Shown: positions 52,180 through 62,174, numbered from the stretch's first letter. The stretch is 64,000 bases of DNA from Chryseobacterium gilvum (GCF_025628965.1 NZ_JAOTEN010000003.1:248001-312000), one strand, 5' to 3'. Translations and numbers: made by a program. The notes: generated from the letters alone by a model not told the origin.

Positions 52180-53151
52180 TTATAATTCTGTACCTCCAAT
52201 GCCATATTTTTTTTGCAGTTCTTTACCACTATCATTAAGTGTGTAAAGTACTTTCTCTTCAACATCATTATAAACTTTAACTTCATCAGGTATAAGATTA
52301 ACTTTATTTATACTTGACATAAGCTTTAGTTTTAGTCTGAATCCTCTGACAAAAAAATCATTTAAAATTTTAGGATCTATATCTATGGTAGGATTATTAA
52401 CTATTTTTGATACCTGATTTAATAACGTTCCTACAGCTATTGACTTAATAGGTCCCAAGCCAATGCCGAAAAGCTTATTTCTCGTACAATATCCCATAAC
52501 ATTTCCTTCCAAGGATACAGGATTGTGGTATGGTACATTACGCAATATTTTCAGAAGTGTTTTACGGTGATATACAGTTGCATCAATGGCAAAGTTGTAA
52601 GACCAATGTGTAATATTTTTATCTACAAAATAATTCCACAAATAATTGTCTCCCCATCTTTTTACATAGGACGGAAAATCCTCTAAATTCTCCCCTACAT
52701 ACGCCCTATAGCTCACATTTTTCGGATTATTGCGTATTAACGAATATACATCTTCACCAATGGTCAAATTATCTAAAAAAACACCGTCATCTGTATTGAA
52801 CATTATAAATTCACAGTCACTTTTTTTAATTTGTTTTTCCAGGAGTGCTTTAAAATTATCGGTATTTTTTTTAAAGAGCCGAGAATGCATTACGACAAAT
52901 TTAAGATCAGATTTATTTCTTATCGCAAAAAGACTGGCAGTATCTAAAAGATTGGGTTTTCTTTCTACAAAAGAAAAGTTATCATAATTCTTATATTTCT
53001 CTTGTAGGATTTTATACCCTTCATGATGATTTCCTGTAGTATGATATAAAATTAAGATTTTATATTCAATTTTATAATTATCGATTATCGACTGCAAAAG
53101 ATAATCTAATTGCATAGCTCTATTGAACGAAAAAATTATATTCAGAAGCAT
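52180..53151 (-). CDS. unassigned protein, probably GT-A type glycosyltransferase
   Basis: I do not recognise the family of this 323-residue protein. Its opening, LLNIIFSFNRAMQLDYLLQSI, resembles GT-A enzymes, and EFIMFNTDDGVFLDNL could hold the DxD-type metal site (FNTDDG). The middle has aromatic-rich RWGDNYLWNYFVD and HWSYNFAIDATVYHR. No membrane helix is seen. Its place between an FdtB-like aminotransferase and the flippase fits transfer of the 3-acylamino sugar to the repeat unit. That is inference from context. Confidence 0.6.
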   Translation of the reverse strand: MLLNIIFSFNRAMQLDYLLQSIIDNYKIEYKILILYHTTGNHHEGYKILQEKYKNYDNFSFVERKPNLLDTASLFAIRNKSDLKFVVMHSRLFKKNTDNFKALLEKQIKKSDCEFIMFNTDDGVFLDNLTIGEDVYSLIRNNPKNVSYRAYVGENLEDFPSYVKRWGDNYLWNYFVDKNITHWSYNFAIDATVYHRKTLLKILRNVPYHNPVSLEGNVMGYCTRNKLFGIGLGPIKSIAVGTLLNQVSKIVNNPTIDIDPKILNDFFVRGFRLKLKLMSSINKVNLIPDEVKVYNDVEEKVLYTLNDSGKELQKKYGIGGTEL

Positions 53152-53152
53152 G

Positions 53153-54253
53153 CTATATTTTATTTATAATTCCTATGATATGACTCACGTCTTCATCAGT
53201 CATCACCGGGCTTATCGGTAAGCTCAGTACCTCATCATGAATTTTTTCTGTAATCGGGAAACTTAAATGATTCATTTCTTGATAAGCGCCCTGTTTGTGG
53301 GGAGGAATAGGATAATGAATTAAAGTCTGGACGCCGTTTTCTGTGAAAAAATTTTGTAGTTTTTCCCTTTCCTGCGTTCTGATCACAAAAAGATGCCAAA
53401 CATGTTCCTTTTCATCTTTAGGCAATTCGGGAAGAATAATATCTGGATTTTTAATTTCAGAAATATATCTTCTGGCGATATCTTTTCTTCTTTGGTTTTC
53501 TGCATCGATATATTTTAGCTTCACATCTAAAGCAGCAGCCTGTATCTCATCAAGGCGCGAATTTAACCCTTGAAAAGTGTTTACATATTTTTGATTAGAG
53601 CCATAATTTGCCAACGCTCTTATGGTTTTTGCCAATTCTTCATCATTGGTTGTCACCGCACCCGCGTCACCCAAAGCGCCCAGATTTTTACCCGGATAGA
53701 AGCTAAACCCGGAAGCATCACCCAGATTTCCGGTGTTCACACCTTCGTATTGAGCACCGATTGCCTGCGCATTGTCTTCTATAGTCTTTAACTGATATTT
53801 TTCTGCCAGATTTTTTAATTCCTGAGAAAAAATAACTCTTCCGTACAAATGCACGATCATGATCCCTTTTGTTTTAGGAGTAATTTTCTCTTCAATTTTA
53901 GCAGAGTCAATATTGAAGGTATTGTTATCAGGTTCTACCAGAACAGGAACCAATCCATTATCTGAAATGGCTAAAACAGAAGCAATATAAGTATTGGCAG
54001 GAACGATGATTTCATCACCTTTCTGCATAATACCCAATTCAATGTATGCTCTGAGAATCAACCTCAAGGCGTCCAGTCCGTTTGCTACACCAATGGCATG
54101 CTTTGCACCTATATAGTTTGCTAAATTATCTTCAAAATTTTTCGCTTCGTTTCCTAATAAATACCATCCGGAACGAAATGTATCCAAAATTCTTTTTTCA
54201 ATTTCTTCCTGATGTACCAGATTGATTTTCTGCAGGTCTAAAAATTTTATCAT
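53153..54253 (-). CDS. FdtB/QdtB-like dTDP-3-keto-6-deoxyhexose aminotransferase
   Basis: This PLP enzyme should aminate C3 of a dTDP-3-keto-6-deoxyhexose. The 366-residue protein has [41 protein letters not shown] and K189 in [15 protein letters not shown], the motif typical of the 3-aminotransferase group (the 4-amino group reads SFNGNK instead, as in the gene at 36.0 kb). Two FdtA-like cupins and an acyltransferase are close upstream. It overlaps the GNAT stop by four bases. Fuc3N or Qui3N are the likely products. Confidence 0.9.
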   Translation of the reverse strand: MIKFLDLQKINLVHQEEIEKRILDTFRSGWYLLGNEAKNFEDNLANYIGAKHAIGVANGLDALRLILRAYIELGIMQKGDEIIVPANTYIASVLAISDNGLVPVLVEPDNNTFNIDSAKIEEKITPKTKGIMIVHLYGRVIFSQELKNLAEKYQLKTIEDNAQAIGAQYEGVNTGNLGDASGFSFYPGKNLGALGDAGAVTTNDEELAKTIRALANYGSNQKYVNTFQGLNSRLDEIQAAALDVKLKYIDAENQRRKDIARRYISEIKNPDIILPELPKDEKEHVWHLFVIRTQEREKLQNFFTENGVQTLIHYPIPPHKQGAYQEMNHLSFPITEKIHDEVLSLPISPVMTDEDVSHIIGIINKI

Positions 54254-54786
54254 ATTATGTTGATATTGTGGTAATTTTTAAATTTTTTTAATAAATCATT
54301 AAATAATGTTTTCTTAAATTTCAAATGAACAAGGTTTCCTGAAATTTTATAAATTTCACAGCCATATGACAGATGAAAATTTAATCCCTTTATATTTTCT
54401 GTTCTTACTTGAAAATCAGCAGTGGAAAGTTTTAGTATATTAAATCCAAAATTATAAACCATTACTAAACTTTCAACAGCAATGGTCTTTGGCGCAGTGC
54501 GTTTTACAATCCATCGACCTACATTAAAATTTTTATTAATGATATCATATGCAGCAGCTGTACCCAGCAATTCTTCCTTATTATTCATGATCATAAAATA
54601 ATAATCACCATTCTTTTTTCTTTGATCATCAATCCATTCTTTCTGTTTCTGAAGTTCTGAAGAAGTTTCATTGATGAATTTTTTTAATTCCGGATCTAAT
54701 CGAAGATCTAAAATAAACTGTGCATCATCAGTCGTTGCTGATCTCATCTGAATATTTTTACCTATCAGAACGTTGTTTAAAATCAT
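54250..54786 (-). CDS. GNAT-family N-acetyltransferase
   Basis: The start at 54786 gives a 178-residue protein ([26 protein letters not shown]); a frame from 54876 would run deep into the upstream gene. The fold is GNAT-like: the beta1-alpha1 unit [18 protein letters not shown], the [14 protein letters not shown] strand and the C-terminal [24 protein letters not shown], which resembles acetyl-CoA-binding enzymes acting on amino sugars or ribosomal proteins (RimJ-like). It may offer an alternative acyl group for the 3-amino sugar. The beta-helix acetyltransferase upstream is the other candidate. Confidence 0.75.
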   Translation of the reverse strand: MILNNVLIGKNIQMRSATTDDAQFILDLRLDPELKKFINETSSELQKQKEWIDDQRKKNGDYYFMIMNNKEELLGTAAAYDIINKNFNVGRWIVKRTAPKTIAVESLVMVYNFGFNILKLSTADFQVRTENIKGLNFHLSYGCEIYKISGNLVHLKFKKTLFNDLLKKFKNYHNINII

Positions 54787-54814
54787 AAGTTGATTTAAAT
54801 GAAAATTATATATT

Positions 54815-55300
54815 TTATAAATATGTAATAACTCCATTTTCATCAATTGTGCCTCTGTGTTTTGCGGGATTTCCAAACCATACGGTATTGTCCGGAATAT
54901 TTTTTGTTACTACGCTGCCCGCGCCGATTAAGGCGTTTTCTCCAATTGTATTTCCTGCAACTATTGTGGCATTAGCTCCTATTGAAGCTCCTTTTTTAAC
55001 CAATGTTTTTGCAAAAGCTTCAGGATATTTTTTTGAACGCGGGATCAGATCGTTTGTAAAAGTTACATTGGGGCCTATAAAAACATTATCTTCTAAAGTA
55101 ACCCCATCCCAGATCTGAACACCCGGCTTTATTGTTACATTATTTCCGATTACAACTTCATTTTCAATTAAAACCTGGCAGTTGATATTGCAGTTTTCCC
55201 CAATAATAGCGTCTTTTAACACGACACAATATTGCCAAATCATCGTATGATCTCCGATGTTTTTACTCTGAACATCAGATAAAGCATGAATTTTAACCAT
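54815..55300 (-). CDS. dTDP-3-amino-3,6-dideoxyhexose N-acetyltransferase (FdtC/QdtC-like)
   Basis: The 161-residue protein is a left-handed beta helix starting [23 protein letters not shown], with [15 protein letters not shown] in the active-site loop and the ending [25 protein letters not shown]. It is close to WbpD/WlbB/QdtC acetyltransferases that act on 3-amino sugar nucleotides. Its start overlaps the FdtA-like cupin stop by eight bases. In this cluster it should make dTDP-Fuc3NAc or Qui3NAc. Confidence 0.88.
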   Translation of the reverse strand: MVKIHALSDVQSKNIGDHTMIWQYCVVLKDAIIGENCNINCQVLIENEVVIGNNVTIKPGVQIWDGVTLEDNVFIGPNVTFTNDLIPRSKKYPEAFAKTLVKKGASIGANATIVAGNTIGENALIGAGSVVTKNIPDNTVWFGNPAKHRGTIDENGVITYL

Positions 55301-55709
55301 TTTTTCTAAAATTTAAAAACTGATTGTATTCTCTAATATAATCGCTTTCTGCATATTCTATAGAAGCAAAGACAAGACAAATACTCCCGCTGGAAAAGTC
55401 TTTCATCTCTCTCCAAATACCGGGAACGATGTGCAGTGCTTTATTGGGATGATTAAGAAATACTTCTTTTTTGTTTTCACCGTCATCTAAAATAAAGGTG
55501 AAAGATCCGCTTGCTGCTACTACGTATTGCTGCAATTCATAATGTGCGTGGCCGCCTCTTTCTGCTCCCATAGGAACATCATACAAATAATATATCCTAC
55601 GAATCGCAAAGGGAATGTTCATATTGTTTTCCATCACGGTAATATTTCCGCTGGCGTTATGAACAATAGGTAATTCTACAACTTTACAATCATCAATACT
55701 AAATTGCAT
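55293..55709 (-). CDS. FdtA/QdtA-like dTDP-4-keto-6-deoxyglucose 3,4-ketoisomerase
   Basis: The 138-residue cupin has the family's active-site pattern [14 protein letters not shown] with the histidine pair H54 and H56, then [14 protein letters not shown]. FdtA and QdtA shift the keto group from C4 to C3 of dTDP-4-keto-6-deoxyglucose before amination. Length matches the family. Its start overlaps the stop of a second FdtA-like gene by 11 bases. The stereochemistry at C4 (Fuc3N or Qui3N) cannot be read from the sequence. Confidence 0.88.
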   Translation of the reverse strand: MQFSIDDCKVVELPIVHNASGNITVMENNMNIPFAIRRIYYLYDVPMGAERGGHAHYELQQYVVAASGSFTFILDDGENKKEVFLNHPNKALHIVPGIWREMKDFSSGSICLVFASIEYAESDYIREYNQFLNFRKNG

Positions 55710-56100
55710 TTTTTATATTTTTAAATTGTTCAAAATCTCTGATATAATCACCTTCATCATATAATCTGTCTGAGACAATCAAAGCCAGAGAATTGGTTGA
55801 AAAATTCTCTAATTTCCGCCAATACATGTTAGGAATATATAACCCGTAATAAGAACGGTTTAATGAAAATCGTTCCTCTTTTTCACCATCATTCAGTACC
55901 ACATCAAAACTTCCTGAAAGAGCAATGATAAATTCCTGCTGCTTTTTAAAGGCATGGCTGCCTCTTACTTCACCCCCAGGTACATCATAAATCCAATAGG
56001 TTCTTGCGATCTCGAAAGGAAGCTGGCCGGGATGCTCAAAAAAAGATAAGTTTCCCCGTTTATCCAATATTTTCGGAAGATCAATGATGCTTGGGTTCAT
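55699..56100 (-). CDS. second FdtA-like cupin, lacking one active-site histidine
   Basis: The 133-residue protein aligns with the next gene over the cupin core: RGSHAFKKQQEFIIALSGSF corresponds to [20 protein letters not shown]. The first histidine is kept (H49) but the second is phenylalanine (F51). Since this HxH pair is needed for keto-isomerase chemistry in characterised FdtA, this copy may be inactive, regulatory, or act on another substrate. It begins 35 bases after manC. A heteromeric role with its partner is possible. Confidence 0.8.
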   Translation of the reverse strand: MNPSIIDLPKILDKRGNLSFFEHPGQLPFEIARTYWIYDVPGGEVRGSHAFKKQQEFIIALSGSFDVVLNDGEKEERFSLNRSYYGLYIPNMYWRKLENFSTNSLALIVSDRLYDEGDYIRDFEQFKNIKNAI

Positions 56101-56135
56101 TATATTTGCTTTTCAAAGTTTCTGTACTGATCATT

Positions 56136-57128
56136 TTATCGTAGTGTAGACTGATATTTCTCTAATTGATTATACACTTTTTTGACATCTTGGGATTTTT
56201 CTTTCTGAAGAATAAGTATTGCATCACTAGTGTGTACCAAAATGCAGTTTTTCATTCCTACAAATGCCGTGAAAATATCCGTACCGATGATCATGTTGCC
56301 GTTATCATCCACAAAATGCCCGCTGGAACGTAAATAATCATATAAAGACTCAAAAGATCCCAGGTCATTCCAACGGAAATGTGCCGGAATTACTTTTATC
56401 TTTTTAGAGCGTTCCATCACCGCATAATCGATGCTGATAGAGGGTATTCTTAAAGATGCATTAGAATCAATTACATTATCTTTGGAAAGTTTCCAGGTTT
56501 CCAGACATGTGTCGTAGACTTCCGGCTGCCATTTTCTTAGCTCATCTAAAAGAATACCTGCTTTAAAGCAGAACATTCCGGAATTCCATAAAAAAGTTCC
56601 TCGGTCTAAAAATTCTTGTGCTGTTTCTGTATTGGGTTTTTCCCTGAAAGATAGTACATCTTTTCCTTCGTATTCTATGTACCCGTATCCTGTTTCAGGT
56701 TTTGAAGGGACGACCCCGAAAGTGACCAGAAAATCTCTTTTAGCCAAATCAATAGCTTCTTTAATGGCTCTATCATAACTTTCCTGATTTTGAATCAGAT
56801 GATCTGAAGGGGTAATGATTAGAATATCATCATGTCCTACCGCTAAAGCTGCAAAGGCTATCGCTGCTGCCGTATTTCTTGCCTGTGTTTCGGTGATAAA
56901 TTGCTGAGGTAATGCAATATCTTTCAGAAGCTGTCTGCTCAGTTCGATATGATCTGTATTTCCTACCACCATTATTTCGTTCACTACAGAAGAGTTTCTC
57001 TCTGCTGTAAGTTCAAACAGAGATTTTCCCGAAAACAGCTTAAGAAACTGCTTCGGGTGCTGTTTGCGGGATAGTGGCCATAAGCGGCTACCTACTCCTC
57101 CGGATAATATGACATTAAAAATTTTCAT
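56136..57128 (-). CDS. manC: mannose-1-phosphate guanylyltransferase
   Basis: The enzyme forms GDP-mannose from mannose-1-phosphate and GTP. The 330-residue protein has the nucleotidyltransferase motif GGVGSRLWPLSRKQHPKQFL, EKPNTETAQEF and FLWNSGMFCFK, with the ending FRWNDLGSFESLYDYL. The cupin isomerase domain of classic ManC/AlgA is missing here and is coded by the next upstream gene, overlapping by four bases. GDP-mannose must feed a transferase in the locus, as no gmd or fcl gene follows. Confidence 0.93.
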   Translation of the reverse strand: MKIFNVILSGGVGSRLWPLSRKQHPKQFLKLFSGKSLFELTAERNSSVVNEIMVVGNTDHIELSRQLLKDIALPQQFITETQARNTAAAIAFAALAVGHDDILIITPSDHLIQNQESYDRAIKEAIDLAKRDFLVTFGVVPSKPETGYGYIEYEGKDVLSFREKPNTETAQEFLDRGTFLWNSGMFCFKAGILLDELRKWQPEVYDTCLETWKLSKDNVIDSNASLRIPSISIDYAVMERSKKIKVIPAHFRWNDLGSFESLYDYLRSSGHFVDDNGNMIIGTDIFTAFVGMKNCILVHTSDAILILQKEKSQDVKKVYNQLEKYQSTLR

Positions 57129-57469
57129 GCGCGGTTATAATCATCTTCAATTCTTACGATATCATCTTCTCCAAAATAGCTTCCGTACTGTACTTCAATA
57201 AAAACCACGGGCTCTGTTGTTTTATTTTCTATCCTGTGATGTGCTCCTAAAGTGATCTGTGCAACTTGTCCCGGCTCATAATCTTTGATATCGTCATTAA
57301 TGGTGATCGTTCCTGTACCGGAAACGATCGTCCATACTTCTGCACGATGATGATGATACTGAAGAGATAAACGTTGCCCGGGATTTACTAAAATTTTTTT
57401 CACTTTATGTGTGGCAGCATCTTCCAGCACCCAATATTCTCCCCAAGGTCTTACGTCGTGTTCTAACAT
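57125..57469 (-). CDS. stand-alone cupin of phosphomannose isomerase type II
   Basis: The 114-residue protein equals the C-terminal isomerase domain of bifunctional ManC/AlgA: RPWGEYWVLEDA, VNPGQRLSLQYHHHRAEVWTIVSGTG and the ending EDDIVRIEDDYNR. It should interconvert fructose-6-phosphate and mannose-6-phosphate, or assist the adjacent guanylyltransferase. As a separate gene upstream of manC with an ATGA overlap, it looks like a split two-domain enzyme. It opens a new transcription unit. Confidence 0.9.
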   Translation of the reverse strand: MLEHDVRPWGEYWVLEDAATHKVKKILVNPGQRLSLQYHHHRAEVWTIVSGTGTITINDDIKDYEPGQVAQITLGAHHRIENKTTEPVVFIEVQYGSYFGEDDIVRIEDDYNRA

Positions 57470-57526
57470 TTATTTTGATTTTAATGATTAGTTTAACCTG
57501 AAACTATCTAATTGTTTATCTGTTTG

Positions 57527-57534
57527 CAAAGATA
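57527..57534 (-). promoter_or_regulatory. -7 element of the main repeat-unit operon
   Basis: The minus strand reads TATCTTTG, an exact TAnnTTTG match, 57 bases before the cupin ATG at 57469. The -33 TTG is not clear. Confidence 0.45.
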
Positions 57535-57571
57535 ATGAGATTTTAACAGTGTTTAGGTTAATAAAAATTAA

Positions 57572-58894
57572 CTATAATCTCTTATCTACCGTATGCTTTG
57601 GCAGTGCACCTTTTACATCATATATCAATCCGTCCGGCTTCAAATAGGCGATGAGGTCAAGATTAAGAAACTCTTCATGAGCGACAGTAAGAATAATGGC
57701 ATCAAACTTTTCTTTAATCATATCCTGGGAACCTACCATATGTATTCTATATTCCCGGTATACTTCTTCCGTATCTGCCCACGGATCAAAAGTCACTACT
57801 TTTACGCCATATTCCTCTAAATTCTGAATTACATCAATCGCTTTTGAATTACGGATATCCGGACAGTTTTCTTTAAAAGTAATGCCTAAATTCAATATTT
57901 TTGCTTCTTTAATCTTGATGTCTTTCTTGATCATCAATTTGATTACCTGAGAAGCCACGAACGATCCCATTGAATCATTAAGCCTTCTTGCTGCCAAAAT
58001 AAGCTCTGAATAATATCCTATTTCCTGAGCTTTCTGTGCCAGATAAAAAGGATCTACTCCTATGCAATGACCACCGACCAAACCTGGCTTGAAGGGCAGA
58101 AAGTTCCATTTGGTTCCTGCAGCTTCTAAAACGTCATGCGTATCAATATTCATTAACGAAAATATTTTTGCCAATTCATTAATAAATGCAATATTAATAT
58201 CGCGTTGCGAGTTTTCAATAACTTTTGATGCTTCCGCCACTTTGATGGTCGGTGCCAAATGTGTCCCTGCAGTAATTACAGATTTATAAAGATTATCCAC
58301 TTCTTTGCCTATCTCCGGGGTTGAGCCTGATGTTACCTTTAAAATCTTTTCTACCGTGTGTAATTTATCTCCCGGATTGATTCTTTCCGGGGAATACCCC
58401 ACATAAAAATCTTTATTAAATAGCAACCCAGAAACTTTTTCCAGAACCGGTACACATTCTTCCTCCGTTACTCCGGGATATACTGTAGATTCGTAAATAA
58501 CAATATCTCCTTGTTTCAATACTTTTCCAACTGTTTCACTTGCTTTGTAAAGTGGTGTGAGATCAGGATGATTATGTTTATCAACCGGTGTGGGAACGGT
58601 AATGATAAAAACATTTGCATTTTTTATATCTTCAAGTTCTGAAGTACAAAACAGGCCTTTGTTAATATTTTCGGAAACAGATCCCGTATTTTCAAACGGA
58701 TTTTTTTTAATTAATACTTCCTGTAATATATGATCCTCTATCTCTAAGGTGGTATCCTTTCCATTGTTCAATTCGGCAATTCTGCCTTGGCTAATGTCAA
58801 ATCCCACTACGGAATATTGAGTGGCAAATAAGCGTGCTAAAGGCAAACCTACGTATCCTAAGCCCACTACTGCAATGTTGTGTTTTTTATTCAT
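57572..58894 (-). CDS. UDP-N-acetylhexosamine C6 dehydrogenase (TviB/WbpA/WecC type)
   Basis: The enzyme oxidises C6 of a UDP-HexNAc to the uronic acid with two NAD. The 440-residue protein has the Rossmann motif GLGYVGLPLA, TVPTPVDKHNHPDLTPL, ESTVYPGVTEE, the active-site cysteine in GGHCIGVDPFYLAQKA, and GITFKENCPDIRNSK. The pattern fits the TviB group (UDP-GlcNAc or GalNAc dehydrogenase) better than UDP-glucose dehydrogenase. It is 25 bases downstream of the autokinase. An N-acetylated hexuronic acid in the repeat unit is expected. Confidence 0.92.
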   Translation of the reverse strand: MNKKHNIAVVGLGYVGLPLARLFATQYSVVGFDISQGRIAELNNGKDTTLEIEDHILQEVLIKKNPFENTGSVSENINKGLFCTSELEDIKNANVFIITVPTPVDKHNHPDLTPLYKASETVGKVLKQGDIVIYESTVYPGVTEEECVPVLEKVSGLLFNKDFYVGYSPERINPGDKLHTVEKILKVTSGSTPEIGKEVDNLYKSVITAGTHLAPTIKVAEASKVIENSQRDINIAFINELAKIFSLMNIDTHDVLEAAGTKWNFLPFKPGLVGGHCIGVDPFYLAQKAQEIGYYSELILAARRLNDSMGSFVASQVIKLMIKKDIKIKEAKILNLGITFKENCPDIRNSKAIDVIQNLEEYGVKVVTFDPWADTEEVYREYRIHMVGSQDMIKEKFDAIILTVAHEEFLNLDLIAYLKPDGLIYDVKGALPKHTVDKRL

Positions 58895-58919
58895 TTTTTT
58901 TCATCTCTGTCTAATAAAG

Positions 58920-61295
58920 CTATCTATTGAATAGTTTGCTTATAAAAGATTTTTTACTATGTCCTGCTCCATAGCCGTACCCATATTTATAGCCGTACCC
59001 ATAACCGCTATGGATTCTGTTTACATCATTCAGAATGAAACCAACATTTTTAAGTTTCTTTTCTCTAATCTGTTTGTTGGCAAATTCTATAAGCTCTTTT
59101 TCTGTGTAGCCGGATCTTGTAACATATACTGTGAGATCGGCAATGTCTGCAATAAGGAAAGAATCTGTTACCAACATTAAAGGAGCAGTATCTAATATAA
59201 TATAATCATATAAGGGTTTCAGACTTTCAACCAATTCATCATATCTTCCGTTGGATAACAATTCTGTAGGATTTGGAGTGATCGCACCAGAATAAATAAC
59301 ATCACAATGCGGGTTGAATGATGTGGTATGAATAATTTCAGATACTTTTATCTGATCGTCATACATGAATTCTGATAACCCTACCAATCCTCTACGGCTT
59401 TCATTATATCTTTGAAGCTGTGGGTTTCTAATATCCGAGCCAATAATAACTACTTTTTTACGTGGGGTAGCTAATGTTAATGCCAGATTCACAGAAGTAA
59501 ATGTTTTTCCTTCTCCTTTAACGGTTGAAGTAACAAGAACCACATGCCCTTTTTTGTTTTTGGGCAACATGAAATTAACATTGGTAATGAGAATCCGGAA
59601 TGCTTCTGCTAATGGAGACTGATCATTAATCACCACAAGTTCAGGCTCGCCTTTTTCCAATGATGGTAATTCTGCAATAACCGGAGCTGCTTCTGAGAGC
59701 TTTTCCAAATCATGTTTGGATTTGATTTTATTATTGAACAGCTCCATTAAATAAATAATGATAAGCGGAACCAAAATACCGGCAATCAGAGCTCCTAGAA
59801 AAATCAACTGCCTTTTTGGTGAAACCGGGTTATACGAAGTTAAAGCATCATCTACGATTCTTGCTTTCGGGGCTGCAATGGCAAGTGAAATAGCTGCTTC
59901 TTCTCTTTTTTGCAATAAAAGCAAATAAAGCTGTTCTTTAATGTTCTGCTGTCTTTCAATACTTCTGAACAATTTTTCCTGTACAGGTATTTTTGATATT
60001 CTGCCGGATAATTTATTTTGCTCCCCTTGTATCGCATTTCTGCTAATTTCCAATGAAGATCTACTTTTGTCCAAACTTTGCTGAACAACATTACGCATGC
60101 TGTTGATCTGTCTTGTAAGATCCTGTACCACAGGGTTTGTATTGGTGGAATTTTCCAGCAAACGGCTTCTTTCTACGACGAGCTGATTGTAGGTTGCTAT
60201 TTCAGCAGATGTACCAGAATCAGCCAACCCTACATTTAAAGGGAGCACCTGATAACTGCCTTGTCTGTTTAGATAACCTATTAAACTTCTTATCAATTCC
60301 AGTTGAGATTCAACCTCTAGCTGTTTCTTGCGGGTATCCATAGAGTTTTCCAGCGAAAGAGTGGCTTCTGTCTGAATATCAGCAATGTTATTTTTAACCT
60401 TAAATTCTTCTTTTTCTGTTTCTACTCTGCCCAACTCATTCCCAATGATATTGATTCTCTCATTAATAAACGCAGCTGTTTTCTGAGACTCAGAATTTTT
60501 ATCTAAAATGGCTTCACGATTGTAATTTACTGCCAAACGATTCAGGATGTCTTCCGCTTTTTCAGGAATTGTATAATTGAGACTTATCCGCAAAACGGTA
60601 GCATTTTCCTGTATCAGATTTACATTCAACTGAGATAAAAGAGAGATCGCTCTATTCATCCCTGACATGAACTGTAATCTGTATTCTTTACTGTCTGAAT
60701 TAGAATTAAAACTAGGATTTTTCTGAAACATGATAACGCCAAACGGCATGGCCAAAGCTTTATCGAATGAAGTTTCTATCGGCTTTGCAAAACCTTCTGA
60801 CTCTATAATAACCCTATTTCCTTTTATCTTTGCAATAACCTCTTTACCAGGATATTGACCTTTATTCTTTTCACTGATGACCCGTACCAAAAACGGGGCC
60901 GCTTCTTTATACAATTCTGTGTCTTTAAGCTGCCCTTTTGAATAAACATTGGTTTCCAGTCCCAATTCTCTTACCACTGACAGCATCAGTTTTTTAGATT
61001 TGAAAATTTCAATTTCATTATCGACAGAATTGGTTCCCATTCCCCCAATGCCACCTATTTCGGAAATTACCGACATTTCGGGTTGAGAAGAAGAAGATTT
61101 TTTCACCTCTTTGATCAATAACGTTGATTCCGTTTTATAAACGGGTATGCTATACCGCAAAAAAAACCAAGCAGCAAAAACTGCTATTACTGCCCCTAAA
61201 ACGATAAAATACCAACGATATAAATAAGGCTTCAGTATTTCTCTAATATTTATTGACTGTTCTTGCGTCTGTTCTTGTGTTTGGTTCTGATCCAC
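58920..61295 (-). CDS. Wzc-type polysaccharide co-polymerase and tyrosine autokinase
   Basis: The 791-residue protein mirrors the autokinase at 32.7-35.1 kb: N-terminal Wzz domain with a first helix near residue 35, a periplasmic coiled-coil region, a second helix near 510 and the BY-kinase motifs [19 protein letters not shown] and IILDTAPL. The tail [15 protein letters not shown] holds six or more tyrosines for autophosphorylation. It follows Wza by 24 bases, giving the outer- and inner-membrane parts of one export system. Confidence 0.93.
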   Translation of the reverse strand: MDQNQTQEQTQEQSINIREILKPYLYRWYFIVLGAVIAVFAAWFFLRYSIPVYKTESTLLIKEVKKSSSSQPEMSVISEIGGIGGMGTNSVDNEIEIFKSKKLMLSVVRELGLETNVYSKGQLKDTELYKEAAPFLVRVISEKNKGQYPGKEVIAKIKGNRVIIESEGFAKPIETSFDKALAMPFGVIMFQKNPSFNSNSDSKEYRLQFMSGMNRAISLLSQLNVNLIQENATVLRISLNYTIPEKAEDILNRLAVNYNREAILDKNSESQKTAAFINERINIIGNELGRVETEKEEFKVKNNIADIQTEATLSLENSMDTRKKQLEVESQLELIRSLIGYLNRQGSYQVLPLNVGLADSGTSAEIATYNQLVVERSRLLENSTNTNPVVQDLTRQINSMRNVVQQSLDKSRSSLEISRNAIQGEQNKLSGRISKIPVQEKLFRSIERQQNIKEQLYLLLLQKREEAAISLAIAAPKARIVDDALTSYNPVSPKRQLIFLGALIAGILVPLIIIYLMELFNNKIKSKHDLEKLSEAAPVIAELPSLEKGEPELVVINDQSPLAEAFRILITNVNFMLPKNKKGHVVLVTSTVKGEGKTFTSVNLALTLATPRKKVVIIGSDIRNPQLQRYNESRRGLVGLSEFMYDDQIKVSEIIHTTSFNPHCDVIYSGAITPNPTELLSNGRYDELVESLKPLYDYIILDTAPLMLVTDSFLIADIADLTVYVTRSGYTEKELIEFANKQIREKKLKNVGFILNDVNRIHSGYGYGYKYGYGYGAGHSKKSFISKLFNR

Positions 61296-61319
61296 TATAA
61301 AATTGGTATAAAATAAAAA

Positions 61320-62129
61320 TTAATTTCTTGTAAAGGCAAGAATTCCCAGTGTTATTGAAGCAATAACTGAAGCAACGGAAATGTACAATCCTATATTTGG
61401 ATCTATTCTTGCAGATTTCTCTCTATTGGAATTGGGCTGAACATAAATGATATCATTTTGTTTCAGATAATAGTATGGTGAATTGATAAATTGGGCACTG
61501 GTAAGGTCTATCCTGTCTTTGGTCATCTGACCGTCAACAGTTCTCACAATTAACACATTATTTCTGAGTCCGAAAGCAGTCAAATCACCTGCCATTCCCA
61601 AAGCTCCCAATATAGTACTGTTTCCATCCGGAATAACATAGGTTCCCGGCTTGTTTACTTCTCCTAAAACAGAAACTTTAAAATTGATTAACTTAATATC
61701 AACTATAGGGTTCTTTACGTAGCTGCTGATTAAATCCGCAACTTTTAATCTGAACGATTCTACATTTTCATTTTTGGTATTGATTTTTCCGATCTGCGGA
61801 AAAATGATATTATTATCTAAATCTACTGTATATGTGGGGCCGCTTGAAGGAACCTGCTGAAATTGTGCATTCCCAGCTGCTGCAGAATATTGAGCTACTG
61901 TTGCGGTAGAAGAATAATTTTGATTAAATGGTTTTACAACATCCATATCTTTTGCAGTAACCGTAATGATCATCTGATCACCAGGCTGTAATGTACTTCT
62001 GCTATTGATAATTGAATTTTCTAGTGCTACACTTTCGATATCTTTCATATAAGAAATCTCCTGTTTAGCGGTACATGAAAAGACGGTCAGACTCAATGCT
62101 GCGTACACAAAATATTTTTTTAAAATCAT
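61320..62129 (-). CDS. Wza-like polysaccharide export lipoprotein
   Basis: The 269-residue protein has a lipoprotein signal (MILKKYFVYAALSLTVFSC, lipid cysteine at 19), an export domain starting STLQPGDQMIITVTAKD, an SLBB beta-grasp segment SVLGEVNKPGTYVIPDG and a C-terminal helix IGLYISVASVIASITLGILAF. Wza-type proteins form the outer-membrane channel for capsule or exopolysaccharide. The terminal helix differs from the amphipathic barrel helix of E. coli Wza. It heads the export unit with the autokinase, and a good promoter lies directly upstream. Confidence 0.92.
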   Translation of the reverse strand: MILKKYFVYAALSLTVFSCTAKQEISYMKDIESVALENSIINSRSTLQPGDQMIITVTAKDMDVVKPFNQNYSSTATVAQYSAAAGNAQFQQVPSSGPTYTVDLDNNIIFPQIGKINTKNENVESFRLKVADLISSYVKNPIVDIKLINFKVSVLGEVNKPGTYVIPDGNSTILGALGMAGDLTAFGLRNNVLIVRTVDGQMTKDRIDLTSAQFINSPYYYLKQNDIIYVQPNSNREKSARIDPNIGLYISVASVIASITLGILAFTRN

Positions 62130-62145
62130 TTTTTATAAATTTTCA

Positions 62146-62174
62146 CAAAAATAGGATTATATTTTTTAAACAAA
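62146..62174 (-). promoter_or_regulatory. promoter of the wza-wzc export unit
   Basis: On the minus strand TTTG (62174-62171), 17 bases, then TATTTTTG (62153-62146) match the -33/-7 consensus of Bacteroidota. The ATG of the Wza gene follows 16 bases later, so the leader would be about ten bases. Confidence 0.6.
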
